The notes beneath the pieces were generated by a model, which was given only the letters and a program-made list of their open reading frames with translations, was not told the origin of the DNA and searched no databases. A stretch of DNA of 34,831 bases. Origin: Nemertoderma westbladi (taxonomy: Eukaryota > Xenacoelomorpha > Nemertodermatida > Nemertodermatidae). Shown one piece after another: positions 10,542 to 20,506 of the stretch (its first letter is position 1; every line of letters begins with the position of its first letter). Made by a program: the position numbers and the translations under genes. The stretch is from NCBI GenBank assembly GCA_032718475.1, contig JAUCBJ010006424.1, positions 1 through 34,831 of the forward strand, written 5' to 3'.

Positions 10542-11340
10542 CGATTAACTGTGGGGCGAGCAACGTAAGTCCAGGTGAGCCTTAGCATATGGGTATAAGC
10601 ATATGGGTGGACCCGTCTGTCGTTGTCATCGTCGGAAATGTTTGAACGCTAATAAGTCGGTCAATCTTGGAAAAATAATGTTTCACTACTAGTATGTACG
10701 ACTAATATGTTTCAATTATGTTCCAATTTTGTTTCAACTAACAGAGACATAATAGTGGCAGTACGAGCCAACCTCCCCCCACCCCCCCCCCCCCCCCCCC
10801 CCCTTTTTTTTGGACGACCCCAACGTAAAAACTTTTAATTTAAGTAACAAGCAAACAAGGAATATCTTATAAGGTCGCGGTTCACACCTTTAAGCAATAA
10901 GCATAACTCTGCTTCGGCAGCAGAAGTACATACTACAGTAGTCCCAAAGTCTTTATCTAAAGTAGAGTTACGAATGAATCATGCTTAAAAGTGAACCGGC
11001 CTTAACCTGAGAGATTTTATTGAAAGTTCAAGAGTTCTTCCTACTGCCTACATAATAGGTTTTCAAAATAATAGGTTTCCATCTCTGTGTCACAATGAAA
11101 ACATTTAAGCCAATAAGAGGATTCAGGAAAGTTCCCTTTGGGCCTATGTAAATGATTGAGCCAATCAGGTTACAATTTTCTGGCTTCAGTCCGCCGTTTG
11201 TCCAGACAACAAAGAGCGGATTCTTACATTATAATGCTATAATTCAAATTGACCGCGCATATTTGGGCTTTTAATTGACAATCCGCAGTCCGTAGTCCGC
11301 AGTCCGCAGTCCGCCCTTTACATGCACCCCTTGCCTTTGG

Positions 11341-11907
11341 CAAACTATTATCTAATCATAAACCTAAACCAGGAATTTTTATGATTTTTATATTTCATCT
11401 CGAAATATATACTACTCTTTACTATTTAACAGTTAACACGATTATGTTAACGATACTAATAATTTATAAATATGGCAGTAGCAGTGTATCAGAAGGATGG
11501 AATAGAAACGAAATTTTTAAGAGTTGCACATTCATGTTCCTGACTTGTTGGGATAATGATACAATTTATTAACTTCCAATTCTAATGTGGCTCAGTGGAG
11601 GGAAATTCAAAGTTATTATTGACTATAAGTAAATTCAATAATATGACTGAATGTCTGCAGTCTGTGAACCAAGGCCTACGCGTCAACCTTATTACAGTAT
11701 TACTGTATTACCTGAATTAAATTCGATGTAATTTGAATAGTTGTTATCAACAATGGAGATATACAGATGTTTCTTTGGAATTGAAGAATTTTTAAAGAAA
11801 TTTCGCAGAACCCATAAATTGATAAAAAATTAACTTGTCGTGCGTGACACCGAAAGAGTGCCATAGTTTTGTTTCAACATTCCTCAACATTCAATAAACA
11901 ATAGAAT
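11341..11907. other. Upstream region of the TANGO6-like gene
   Basis: AT-rich non-coding DNA between the foldback element and the TANGO6-like start. It should hold the promoter and 5' UTR. I see no convincing TATA box or acceptor. The stretch before the ATG (CAATAAACAATAGAATATGG) is A-rich, as is common around invertebrate start codons. Confidence 0.4.
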
Positions 11908-14820
11908 ATGGATGAAGCCATGGTAACAGTTAATATGTTGTTGAACCGGAGTTGTGTAGGAATAGAAGCTAGTGCGGATCCGTTAACAGATCCGCAAGCG
12001 ACTGATTGTGGGGTGGATCAAATGGATGAGATTATTCGTCAACGGTTTCTAGAGTTCCAGAGGAGGCTGATACAACCAGGGGACCGCGGTGCATCTGGTT
12101 CCTGTCCGGAGGATTCCACCGTTACTCTATACGTAGAGAGGGGAGTCGCCGCATTGCGAAACGTTCGAAAAGTCTGCGAGACAACCCACGGACAGTCGCC
12201 GTGTCTGTCAACCAACCAGGAGGTTTCCGTGGGTAAACTCATCCAGATGCTTGTGTGTCTGGGCTGCTACCCGCAATACGACCCAGGGGTCGGGGTCCCG
12301 CTCAGTCTCCGGACTAACAGTCTAACTGCCCTCCTGTCGCCGCGCCCCCCAACGGCGATGGAAGGAACCGGTCGTTCGCGCCCCACAGCGGGGGGACCCG
12401 GTACCGTTCAGCTGTTTCGCGTAGTACGTGAACTGGTGTTCGCGTTGGAGACGACGTGCCTTCAGTCGGTCGTAACGGCTAAACATCTGGGAGACGTGCT
12501 AACGGGGTTGTTACAGCTGAGCGTACGAATCGGCGAGCCATACACGGAGGCCGGGCGGCGAGGGGGTGAGCCATACACAGAGGTCGAGCGGCTCTGGTGC
12601 GTAGCTCAACTCAACGGGTTAGTTACCGGACTCTATCCCGTTTCTGTTGTTAAACAACTTCTTTATCTCCAGGGAAACCGATCTGGAGGCCTCGACGATA
12701 GCGCGCCTGCCGTACCTCGCTGGCTCCGCCGCGCATGCGCAAGATTCCTGTCGGACTTCCTACTGCGAGTAGACGGGGTTGTTGTCATGGTGACCGCGTT
12801 GGATGACGTCATTGCGTCGGATACGGCGTCTGATTGGTCGGCGCTCGAGACCGTTGCCAAGGTGATAGCTGCGGTTCCGCAGCGGTCCGAGTCACCATCT
12901 TGGTACTATGGCAACGTGGCTCCGCAAGTATTGGATTTGGTGCGCCGCCGCGAGGGGGCCATGTTAGCGTTACCCGTGGCAACCGTCTCCGCGATGCTAA
13001 CAGCTAAGCCGTCGCTAGCTAAGGATCTCCTACTCGCCCCTCTATTCGACCCCCTGGTTGCCCTAGTAACTAGCGAGGCCCCCTTCCCGACATCTCTTTC
13101 AGTAAACGACTCAGTACTAACGATACACAAGATATTCACTTCACCTATATTCCGCAACGACTATCTACAGGAGACTTTGGGTCCCGTGTCGGATTGTCTG
13201 TTCGGTCTGTTTGTTTTTCTGCCTCGCGTCTCCCACGTCAGTGGTTCGCTTCGCGATGTGTTGGCGGCTTATCTATCGTCGCGAGACCAGACTGCCGCCA
13301 TAGCAACGCTTTACCGACTGGCGGTGAGGGGTGATGGCGTGAGGTCGTTGCGACGAGGTGCCCTGGTGTCTATGGGTTCCGAGGGTGGGTTGGCTGTCAC
13401 CGAGGAAACACATTCGGGACTTTCTTCTGCAGAAGAAACTGAACTAAATTATATTGAAACTTCGTGTCAGTCCGTTGTCAGTTTAGTTAATCGAATTACG
13501 TCTGCCACATTCCCTGGAAAATTATTACTATTTCTTTTAAATAAAATGGCTGAGATTCATTCCCAGGGACCCACAGACTTACAAACACAAAAACATTCGC
13601 TTTCCCCGTTAGAAACAATATCTATTTTGGTTTTTCTTTCCTGCATTATTGACAATTTTTCATCCAGTATCGTTTCGAGTTTCGAACAAGTTATTGAGTT
13701 TATTGACGTCATCCTGCAGCGGTTTGCTCCTATTACTACACTAGAGTTCAACCAATCAGAGAGCGTTTCTATGTGCTTCGCTTTACTAGCGAGTATATTG
13801 AATGATGTTGAGGCTCAGAAGGTCGCGAATTTGTCGTTGTTAACGTCTGTGGCTGTTTCCTTGGATACCATTTCTAGAAACAACACAAATTCCAACATCA
13901 GGCAAATGGCGTCCGATTTACGTGTTGCCATAGCAACTCACGGTGCAGTTAAACTTCCGCCTACAGACGAATCTGTGAAAGTCAAAGTGAAAAGCGAAAA
14001 CAACAAAGGCAAATACGAATTAGAGTTTGACGAAGTTTGGAATGATTTAGTTAGTCCTCTGCTCCCGATTAAGGCCCACGCTATTCTTAGTTTGGGAGAA
14101 CTCGTCGCTCGGGGCAACCCCGTTGCTATGCGACGATCAGACGAACTGCTGACGATTATCTCGGACTCTATGTCGGACTCAGATTCTTACCTTTACCTAA
14201 ATGCAATATCCGCTATGGTAGCTGTTTCTACCAGGAAGGCTAGCAGTGTCATTACGCACCTAGCGGCCGAGTTCGCCTCCTTAGAAGGGCGCAGTAGAAC
14301 CCCGGACCAACGGATAAAAGTGGGCGAGGCGCTGATTCGCGTGACGTCACAACTCGGTGACGTAGCTCCGTACTATGGGGATACTGTGATTCGCGCCGTT
14401 CTGATTGGTTGCAAGGACGATCACGCTCTGGTTCGAGCCAGCTCATTGGCTAATCTCTCGTCGTTGTGTCAGCAACTCCGCTTCGCCGTCTCGCCGATGC
14501 AACACGAGATAGTCAACTGTCTCTTCAATCTGATCAGCACAGACCCCGAGGTCGTTGTTAGGAGAGCGGTTGCCATGGCGATAGTCCAGTTGGTGGAACA
14601 CTTCCAGGGCGACACCACGCGGATTTTTGAGGAATCGATGACTGAGATATACCGGGTCTGTAAGTTTGCTGTTGACGACTGTGATGACGTCACACGTATT
14701 AACGGCTCCAAAGCCATGGAAGCAATTGATGATGTTACTAGAAGGATGTTATTCCCAAGACAACAGTTGCGTAAGAAGATCGTCGTTTTACCATCTCAAT
14801 ACGACGAATCGCCGACATAG
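11908..14820 (+). CDS. TANGO6: TANGO6-like HEAT-repeat protein (transport and Golgi organisation 6)
   Basis: 970 aa in one frame. The C-terminal third looks like the paired RTP1 C-terminal regions of the TANGO6/Rtp1 family. The first is around residues 700-790 (FDEVWNDLVSPLLPIKAHAI, then LSLGELVARGNP, SDSDSYLYLNAISAM). The second is around 890-940 (VRRAVAMAIVQLVEH, EIYRVCKFAVDDCDDVTRIN). The rest is helical repeat protein, consistent with HEAT/armadillo folding. Family members act in secretory-pathway organisation, and yeast Rtp1 helps RNA polymerase II assembly or nuclear import; function here is inferred. Length is a little under the vertebrate protein (about 1,090 aa). It is intronless, which is unusual for this family. 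A small internal duplication, GEPYTEAGRRGGEPYTEVER, lies near 211-231. Residues 1-510 are GC- and CpG-rich, while about 510-700 are distinctly AT-rich. The assignment rests on C-terminal motifs. Confidence 0.75.
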   Translation: MDEAMVTVNMLLNRSCVGIEASADPLTDPQATDCGVDQMDEIIRQRFLEFQRRLIQPGDRGASGSCPEDSTVTLYVERGVAALRNVRKVCETTHGQSPCLSTNQEVSVGKLIQMLVCLGCYPQYDPGVGVPLSLRTNSLTALLSPRPPTAMEGTGRSRPTAGGPGTVQLFRVVRELVFALETTCLQSVVTAKHLGDVLTGLLQLSVRIGEPYTEAGRRGGEPYTEVERLWCVAQLNGLVTGLYPVSVVKQLLYLQGNRSGGLDDSAPAVPRWLRRACARFLSDFLLRVDGVVVMVTALDDVIASDTASDWSALETVAKVIAAVPQRSESPSWYYGNVAPQVLDLVRRREGAMLALPVATVSAMLTAKPSLAKDLLLAPLFDPLVALVTSEAPFPTSLSVNDSVLTIHKIFTSPIFRNDYLQETLGPVSDCLFGLFVFLPRVSHVSGSLRDVLAAYLSSRDQTAAIATLYRLAVRGDGVRSLRRGALVSMGSEGGLAVTEETHSGLSSAEETELNYIETSCQSVVSLVNRITSATFPGKLLLFLLNKMAEIHSQGPTDLQTQKHSLSPLETISILVFLSCIIDNFSSSIVSSFEQVIEFIDVILQRFAPITTLEFNQSESVSMCFALLASILNDVEAQKVANLSLLTSVAVSLDTISRNNTNSNIRQMASDLRVAIATHGAVKLPPTDESVKVKVKSENNKGKYELEFDEVWNDLVSPLLPIKAHAILSLGELVARGNPVAMRRSDELLTIISDSMSDSDSYLYLNAISAMVAVSTRKASSVITHLAAEFASLEGRSRTPDQRIKVGEALIRVTSQLGDVAPYYGDTVIRAVLIGCKDDHALVRASSLANLSSLCQQLRFAVSPMQHEIVNCLFNLISTDPEVVVRRAVAMAIVQLVEHFQGDTTRIFEESMTEIYRVCKFAVDDCDDVTRINGSKAMEAIDDVTRRMLFPRQQLRKKIVVLPSQYDESPT

Positions 14821-14821
14821 T

Positions 14822-14846
14822 GGGGGGGGGGGGGGGGGGGGGGGGG
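14822..14846 (+). repeat. Poly-G run of 25 in the TANGO6-like 3' UTR
   Basis: An uninterrupted run of 25 G begins one base after the TAG stop codon, so it should be transcribed as the first part of the 3' UTR. Runs this long can form G-quadruplexes in RNA. Confidence 0.95.
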
Positions 14847-14908
14847 TTCTTCTAATAGATTTTCAAAATTATTTTTTATTAATTTAACACATGACATGTC
14901 AGCTTTAA

Positions 14909-14914
14909 AATAAA
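14909..14914 (+). promoter_or_regulatory. Candidate polyadenylation signal AATAAA
   Basis: AATAAA about 90 bases after the TANGO6-like stop codon is a canonical hexamer at a sensible distance. The hexamer is common in AT-rich DNA, so this is only a candidate. Confidence 0.4.
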
Positions 14915-15980
14915 TTAACATAAAGTATTGGTGTACATGTCGCCGTTATGAACTCAGATCGTCTTTCACTTGCAATTGTATTCTATGTGTGATTACACTC
15001 ATTTTCGTTCCATATTGTTATTTTTCTTTATTTATTATCTTTATCAATTGGGAATTATTTTTATACCAAATGGAGATGACCAAAGAATTACAACTTAGTA
15101 ATGGGCAAATACTATTTGGCTAGGCAGATTTCGAGGTTCACGAACAGTGAGGCAATTTCGATATTATTCTGTTGGATTACAAAGATTTTTCAGTAAGTAA
15201 CCGTGGCATTAGACCCTTTCTACAGTCATTAAATCACAGAACCCCATACGCGTGGATAGGCATGGATACGCCACGAACGGAATCATTTCGATTTATTTCC
15301 CATTTAAATATATAACTTTATTACTTTATAATAAATCTTAACACTAATGAAGAAAGGTTCCCTTTTTACAGACATGAAGACAATTTCACTTTCGCTCACA
15401 GTCTTGATTCAAGGTTCGCATTTGCTCGCTCTTTTAAAAGGAAGTTCGATTTTCTCAATTTACACAAATTGGTATAATTATAAAGGCAAAAGTGACTCTA
15501 TGGCTACATTTACAATTAATTATAATAAGTTATTTCAATTATAGAGCAGTCAATAATAATTATTGCACTCACGCAGTACAAGAAGCAGGATGTCATAACA
15601 AAGTACTGCAGTTTACCCATAATGAACGTAATTATAAATTATATTTACATTTCACATCATTATCCATCCTAAACCTTATTTCCAATCCATAATGTATTTG
15701 ATATTGTGATATTAAGTGAGTTTACTACCTGTTTGTTTGAGGCCTTTCTGCTCTGCCGCTTTTTAACCCCAATGTGCTTCCACGTAGGGCTATCTTGTAT
15801 TATGTTGTTACCATTAGCAATTGGGATGGAGAGGAATCGTGTACATTTTCCATCTGCATGAGGCCATTCTATTACACCATGACCCGTAATATAGTGTCAT
15901 TCTCTTATGACACGGACCCCTCCCCCCCAAATTTGTTTACAAATCTTTATCATATTACTTGAAACTAAAACACAACCAGT

Positions 15981-16049
15981 TCAACCAAGGAGTTCTAGAA
16001 CATAGTATTTATTTACAATAAATACTATGTTGTAGAAGTCCTTGGTTGA
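15981..16049. repeat. 69-nt near-perfect palindrome (33-bp arms, 3-nt loop)
   Basis: Left arm 15981-16013 and right arm 16017-16049 are inverted copies with two mismatches and a 3-base loop. The arms start TCAACCAAGGA and end TAGTATTTATT. It could be a minimal inverted-repeat element or, if transcribed, a long stem. A 3-nt loop is smaller than usual for a microRNA precursor. Confidence 0.85.
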
Positions 16050-16383
16050 GCTCACCGTCGATGTCACCATGAAGCCGGAATTTTCGATTTTCCCTGTAAT
16101 TTTTTTTATAAGCGTTTTAAAAAAAAGTTTCTTGCGAATTCGCACCTTTCGTATCACCGCCATTCTTCACATCACTTGCATTGCAATGTTTCAAAATATG
16201 TAACAATATCTTAATTTCGTTGAGAAACAGCTGAGATAATAGGCGTTCAAAGATTGCAAGAATTATTGCAAGCCATTTATTCTATTTAATAAATACACAA
16301 AATTCAAGAACGTGTTATTTATTTTGTTACATTATGTCATCTTAACAGCGTTCTGGTGAATTAATCGTAACGATGCAAAGTAC

Positions 16384-16427
16384 TACTTTGCAGCGTTGCG
16401 GCCTATAGGACGGAACGCTGCAAAGTA
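16384..16427. repeat. Perfect 14-bp inverted repeat
   Basis: TACTTTGCAGCGTT (16384-16397) and its exact reverse complement AACGCTGCAAAGTA (16414-16427) flank a 16-base loop. A related sequence near 17280-17305 (CAGCGTTTGTAGGACGGAAC) suggests a dispersed short element. Confidence 0.7.
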
Positions 16428-18295
16428 ATCAGTGACATGGAAACAACTTCAATTAACGTATTCCAGAATTTATTATTTCCATTTATGTTAATGAGTGCTG
16501 CTTTATTATCCAGTTTGCAGTGACGGGACTGATTAAATATAATAAATAGCCACCATCGTACAATAATTCTGGCAATCTTTGAGTGCCTAGATCTGAGCTG
16601 TTCCTCAACTAGATTTGGATATTGTTACATATTTTGATATCTTGCAACGTAATCTTTCAAAAGATATGAATAACGATACGGATGATGAGATTCACAAAAG
16701 ACTCTCAGCTATTTCTCAAGAAACTTGAGATTGTGTTATTTGGTATGCTTGCAAGGACAACTTTCTATCAGTACCACCAACAAACCACTATGAGGTTAAA
16801 GAATAATTGCTGCGCAGTTGGCGCAATAACGACAGAGACATCTTTTTTAAACGTTTGTCCTTGTAGCTAAAGTAGCAAAAATAAAAATTATGCCTCACAC
16901 AGTAAGAAGGAGGGATGTGAAACTAAACATGTTTCAACACATCATCATTAGGGGGGGGGGGGGGGACTATATCCCAGGAGATGGATGCTGTTTGCACATT
17001 TCGACAATGGGTGGTATATTCGATTTTATTAATTTCTATGGAATTAATTTTCCATTACCAAATCACCAGGGCGACATATTTACCAGCTTTATATCGCAGT
17101 GCGACATCATTTCTCACTATGTCCCTACGCCATGCATTTACTATGTATTTTCAGTATGTCACCGCGTCATTATTACGGCCCTCGTTTTGTTATTTCCCTC
17201 GCTCACTCGTGCCGTAAAGCTGTAAAGTGCTATTTTATGAACAATGACGTATATAGTTATTGTTATATTATGTCAACTTTTCAGCGTTTGTAGGACGGAA
17301 CGCTTGAACTTCTAGAACACGTCTAGAGTAATCTCCATTAATGATAGCCAGGCAAAGATTATTCACCGTGTAGTTGTTACAGTAACTCAAAATATTAATT
17401 CCATAAAAAGGATACAATTTCATTTATATTCGTAAACATTGCAATAATAAAGTTAATAATTAAGCATTCAAAACGCGAAAAATTGACATAACAAAATTAC
17501 GTTCACCATTGTCTGAAAAGGGCGCTAATCAGTCTTTATGATCCATGTATTATGTAAACTTCCCTCGCTGCGCTCGCTCGGTATTTAAATAAATACACTG
17601 GGGTCCTAATGCTGAAAATTACTGCTTTTTCACACACAATGATGAAAGTTATTCTGGAGTTTTGAAGGCATTAATAATAATTAAGCCTTAATTAAATCTC
17701 ATCGTATTACATGTATTCGTATTTATGTATTCATATTGTTTAATATTGATAAAAATGTAAACCGTTACTTGTACACCAAATAACATATTATTCATGTATT
17801 ACAAAAACACAAATTGGTTCAACAAGATGAAATGAAAAATTAAGTCCAGTATATAGTATGAAAACCCAAAATACCAAAGGTTGGGCGTTTTAGTTTTTTT
17901 TTACAACAATTAATTTACTATTTACACCAAATAACCGTATATAATTAATTAATATAAGGTATGTGGTTAATTAAACATAACGATAATGTATAAATAATCT
18001 ATAATATTATTGTGCACTTATAACATGATCTCTAGAATGATGCTAGACCATTATCGCAGCCAACATCCTTCATTGCAACTCGGTGGTGATAGCCGTCGCA
18101 TTTGATAGTGAGTTTAGCTACAACATTATTCTTAATATGGGCGACGTATTTGTGTAGTGAGTCGTGAATAGTTTGTAGTTATAAAGTGAATGGAGGTAAA
18201 CCATCATGAAATCGATTATATGTGAAATATTGTGCCTTAAAAATGTATAACCTATTGGTTTCGGATAACTTATTCGATGTCAAATAGAAATGCTG

Positions 18296-20506
18296 TTATA
18301 TTTTAAGCAAATCTTCAACCTCTCCGTTTTCATTGTAACCATTAACACTAGGTTCACTAAAGTTAAGTTCCTTATCAAGTGCTGTAATGGCGATCAGCTT
18401 CCCACTTGCTCCATCTCTGCCACGAGTGCTAGTTCTCAACTGCCTTATGTTGCGACCAACATAGTTCTTCATGTCGTGATCTTCCAAGGACGCATTATCT
18501 TCAGCCAGCCACTCGTGGCTCAGTGCCTCTTGCGCTGTAAATCGCCTTGCCACATTCCGCTCCAACATGTGCCGTATCAAATACTTCGCGTTATAGGAAA
18601 CCTCATCCCAAAATGGAGGCAAAAATATCAACTCTTGGTGGAGGATATTGTAGAAGAGCTCTTGTTGATCCCCGGATTCGCTCCGGTAAGGGGGAAAACC
18701 ACACAGGAGAATGTAGGCGATAACTCCAGCACTCCACACGTCTATCTTTAGCCCGTAACCCGCTTCTGCAAGCACTTCGGGAGCCACATAGGTAGGGGTA
18801 CCACACACTGTGTAGATAGGTCGTTCCACTTTTATTGCTAAGCCAAAATCTCCAAGTTTCAGGGCTTTAGATCCATCTTGAAAGCAGCAAACTAAAAGAT
18901 TTTCTGGTTTGACATCTCTGTGGACAATATTCATCTCATGGAGGTAACAGAGGGCACTGCACAAATTGTATATCATACTGCTGGCATCTCTTTCTGTGTA
19001 TCTGGTAGCTGATTGAATAGCGTCAAATAGATCTCCTCCTTTGACGTATTCCATTACCATATAGACCTCCGTGGGTCCGTCCCAATCCTCAACAAGCAGT
19101 ATAATGTTTGGATGACGAACCTTCTTTAGAATAAATACCTCACTATGAATCATATGAAGTTTGCCTTTACATTTGGCTTTGTCTATAATTTTTAGTGCAT
19201 ATTCTTGTTGAGTTGCACGTTCTACACATCTTTTCACCACCGCAAAATTTCCATCTCCTATCTTTTCATGTACGGCGTACTTCATTGTGATTGGATTTCG
19301 CTTTCCATCCTTGGCCGTCTTTGGGTTTGCACTAAATTGGATCGCAGGTTTCTTGTTACTCACAGAGCATAAATCCTCGGCTGATTTCCACCCGGATTTC
19401 TTTGACTGAGATGGATCCCGATCCACCTGATCCAGTAGATCCCCTGTGCTGCTGCTGTGGTGGGCACCGCGGTGTTTTCCCCCGAGGAGGCACGAGTGTG
19501 GGACTACGATGGGTTGCCAACGCAGTCTCTGACTGCGTACGCGGTGCGGAGATCGTCCTCTGCGGCGATCGGAACTACGACGCGATGGCGCGGAACTTGT
19601 CGTCTCCCAACCATCGTTGTACCCGTTCTCGGCCGTGGTCGGTCGTCTGAGTTGCTCCAACTCTCTACATTCTGTTACATCCAGATCAAAATCGTCAGGG
19701 TTGATTTTAGCCCCGCTGCCAAATGCCATAAAGACATCAGCCTCCCTGAAGAAGTCTCTCAATCGACGTATTTGTTGTCCGTCAATGGTGTATATTTTTT
19801 TTACGGCACCCGTATGGAGTTTTATGTAGTCCGTGATAGTGTTAAGGACGCGCTCCAAAGTAGGTGCGGATCGTTTGTTCAACAAGATGCGAACGAGTTT
19901 GCGTGGCCGTTGGCCGTTTCTGATAACAGTTATTAGTTTTGGTCGGATAAAGGATTTATCTTGGTCTTCAGTTTGAGATCCGTTTGTCGCTATTCCCATT
20001 TGTTCTGCGGTCCTTCCATTGTTCAAAATGTCACGACTTCCCGCCTTCTTGCTGTTCAGGATATTCGAAGAAGCAATTTTATTGTAGGGAATCTTTCTAA
20101 ATATCTCATTTGATGCTGCAACATAAACACCTTTGTCTTCCAAGTCGTCCACGTCTGCCATTGTATTTCCCTGTAGGTCGTATATTTTTCTCACACCCTG
20201 ATTTAGGAAGGGATCACTTTCCACAGATAATCGCGATGTCAACTCCGCAAGAAGCATTTGATAAGTGCGAAAACGATCACGCGATATTGCGAAATCTATT
20301 CCTTTGTGGAAGCGATCTCCGTTTCTATAAAAGTGAACTTTTTTTGCTTTGCGCTCATTTGTAATCTCTTGAAGTTGTCGTCTGGACGCTGAGGGTTGGC
20401 GCTTTGACCGGTCGTCTTGGTAACTATCGCCATGACCACTGTTGCCTTCCAATAAATCATTGGTGCTTCGACTGACTCCCCTGGAGGACGCTTGAAGAGA
20501 CGGCAT
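18296..20506 (-). CDS. DCLK: Doublecortin-like kinase, copy B
   Basis: 736 aa, one uninterrupted frame. DCX domain 1 lies at about residues 56-142 (KKVHFYRNGDRFHKG) and DCX domain 2 at about 188-275 (RPKLITVIRNGQRPRKLVRI). A basic Ser/Arg-rich linker follows (SRRSSDRRRGRSPHR), then the kinase domain at about 410-667. Canonical kinase elements are all present: GDGNFAVVKR (417-426), ALKIID with K439, HRDVKPEN (529-536), DFGLA (553-557) and YVAPEVL. Expected role is microtubule binding plus CaMK-type phosphorylation. It shares domain order with copy A, but the linkers do not align, so the duplication is old; parts of the kinase domain are nearly identical at DNA level. It is intronless. The ATG at 20506 is the first in frame. 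With intact motifs this is probably the catalytically competent copy. Confidence 0.95.
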   Translation of the reverse strand: MPSLQASSRGVSRSTNDLLEGNSGHGDSYQDDRSKRQPSASRRQLQEITNERKAKKVHFYRNGDRFHKGIDFAISRDRFRTYQMLLAELTSRLSVESDPFLNQGVRKIYDLQGNTMADVDDLEDKGVYVAASNEIFRKIPYNKIASSNILNSKKAGSRDILNNGRTAEQMGIATNGSQTEDQDKSFIRPKLITVIRNGQRPRKLVRILLNKRSAPTLERVLNTITDYIKLHTGAVKKIYTIDGQQIRRLRDFFREADVFMAFGSGAKINPDDFDLDVTECRELEQLRRPTTAENGYNDGWETTSSAPSRRSSDRRRGRSPHRVRSQRLRWQPIVVPHSCLLGGKHRGAHHSSSTGDLLDQVDRDPSQSKKSGWKSAEDLCSVSNKKPAIQFSANPKTAKDGKRNPITMKYAVHEKIGDGNFAVVKRCVERATQQEYALKIIDKAKCKGKLHMIHSEVFILKKVRHPNIILLVEDWDGPTEVYMVMEYVKGGDLFDAIQSATRYTERDASSMIYNLCSALCYLHEMNIVHRDVKPENLLVCCFQDGSKALKLGDFGLAIKVERPIYTVCGTPTYVAPEVLAEAGYGLKIDVWSAGVIAYILLCGFPPYRSESGDQQELFYNILHQELIFLPPFWDEVSYNAKYLIRHMLERNVARRFTAQEALSHEWLAEDNASLEDHDMKNYVGRNIRQLRTSTRGRDGASGKLIAITALDKELNFSEPSVNGYNENGEVEDLLKI

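Larger units (their letters stand above)
9626..11330. mobile_element. 1.7 kb foldback element with about 200-bp inverted arms and a 10-bp direct repeat at its edges
   Basis: The left arm begins GGTGCATGTAAAGAGCGGAC and the right arm, reverse-complemented, begins GGGGTGCATGTAAAGGGCGG. Similarity runs about 200 bp inward (shared words include CAATTTGAATTAT, CCGCTCTTTGTTGTCTGGAC and GATTGGCTCAATCA). Immediately outside both ends is the identical TTGCCTTTGG (9616-9625 and 11331-11340), the expected target-site duplication. No transposase ORF lies between the arms. Ten-bp duplications and long TIRs recall Mutator-like (MULE) elements, but that assignment is an inference. Confidence 0.75.
14915..18295. 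other. Intergenic region, no gene seen
   Basis: AT-rich. It contains a near-perfect palindrome (15981-16049), a 14-bp inverted repeat at 16384-16427 with a related sequence at about 17250-17330, and a 15-base poly-G run at 16951-16965. Open frames at 16890-17225 lack domains. The right end should contain the 3' UTR of DCLK copy B. Confidence 0.5.
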
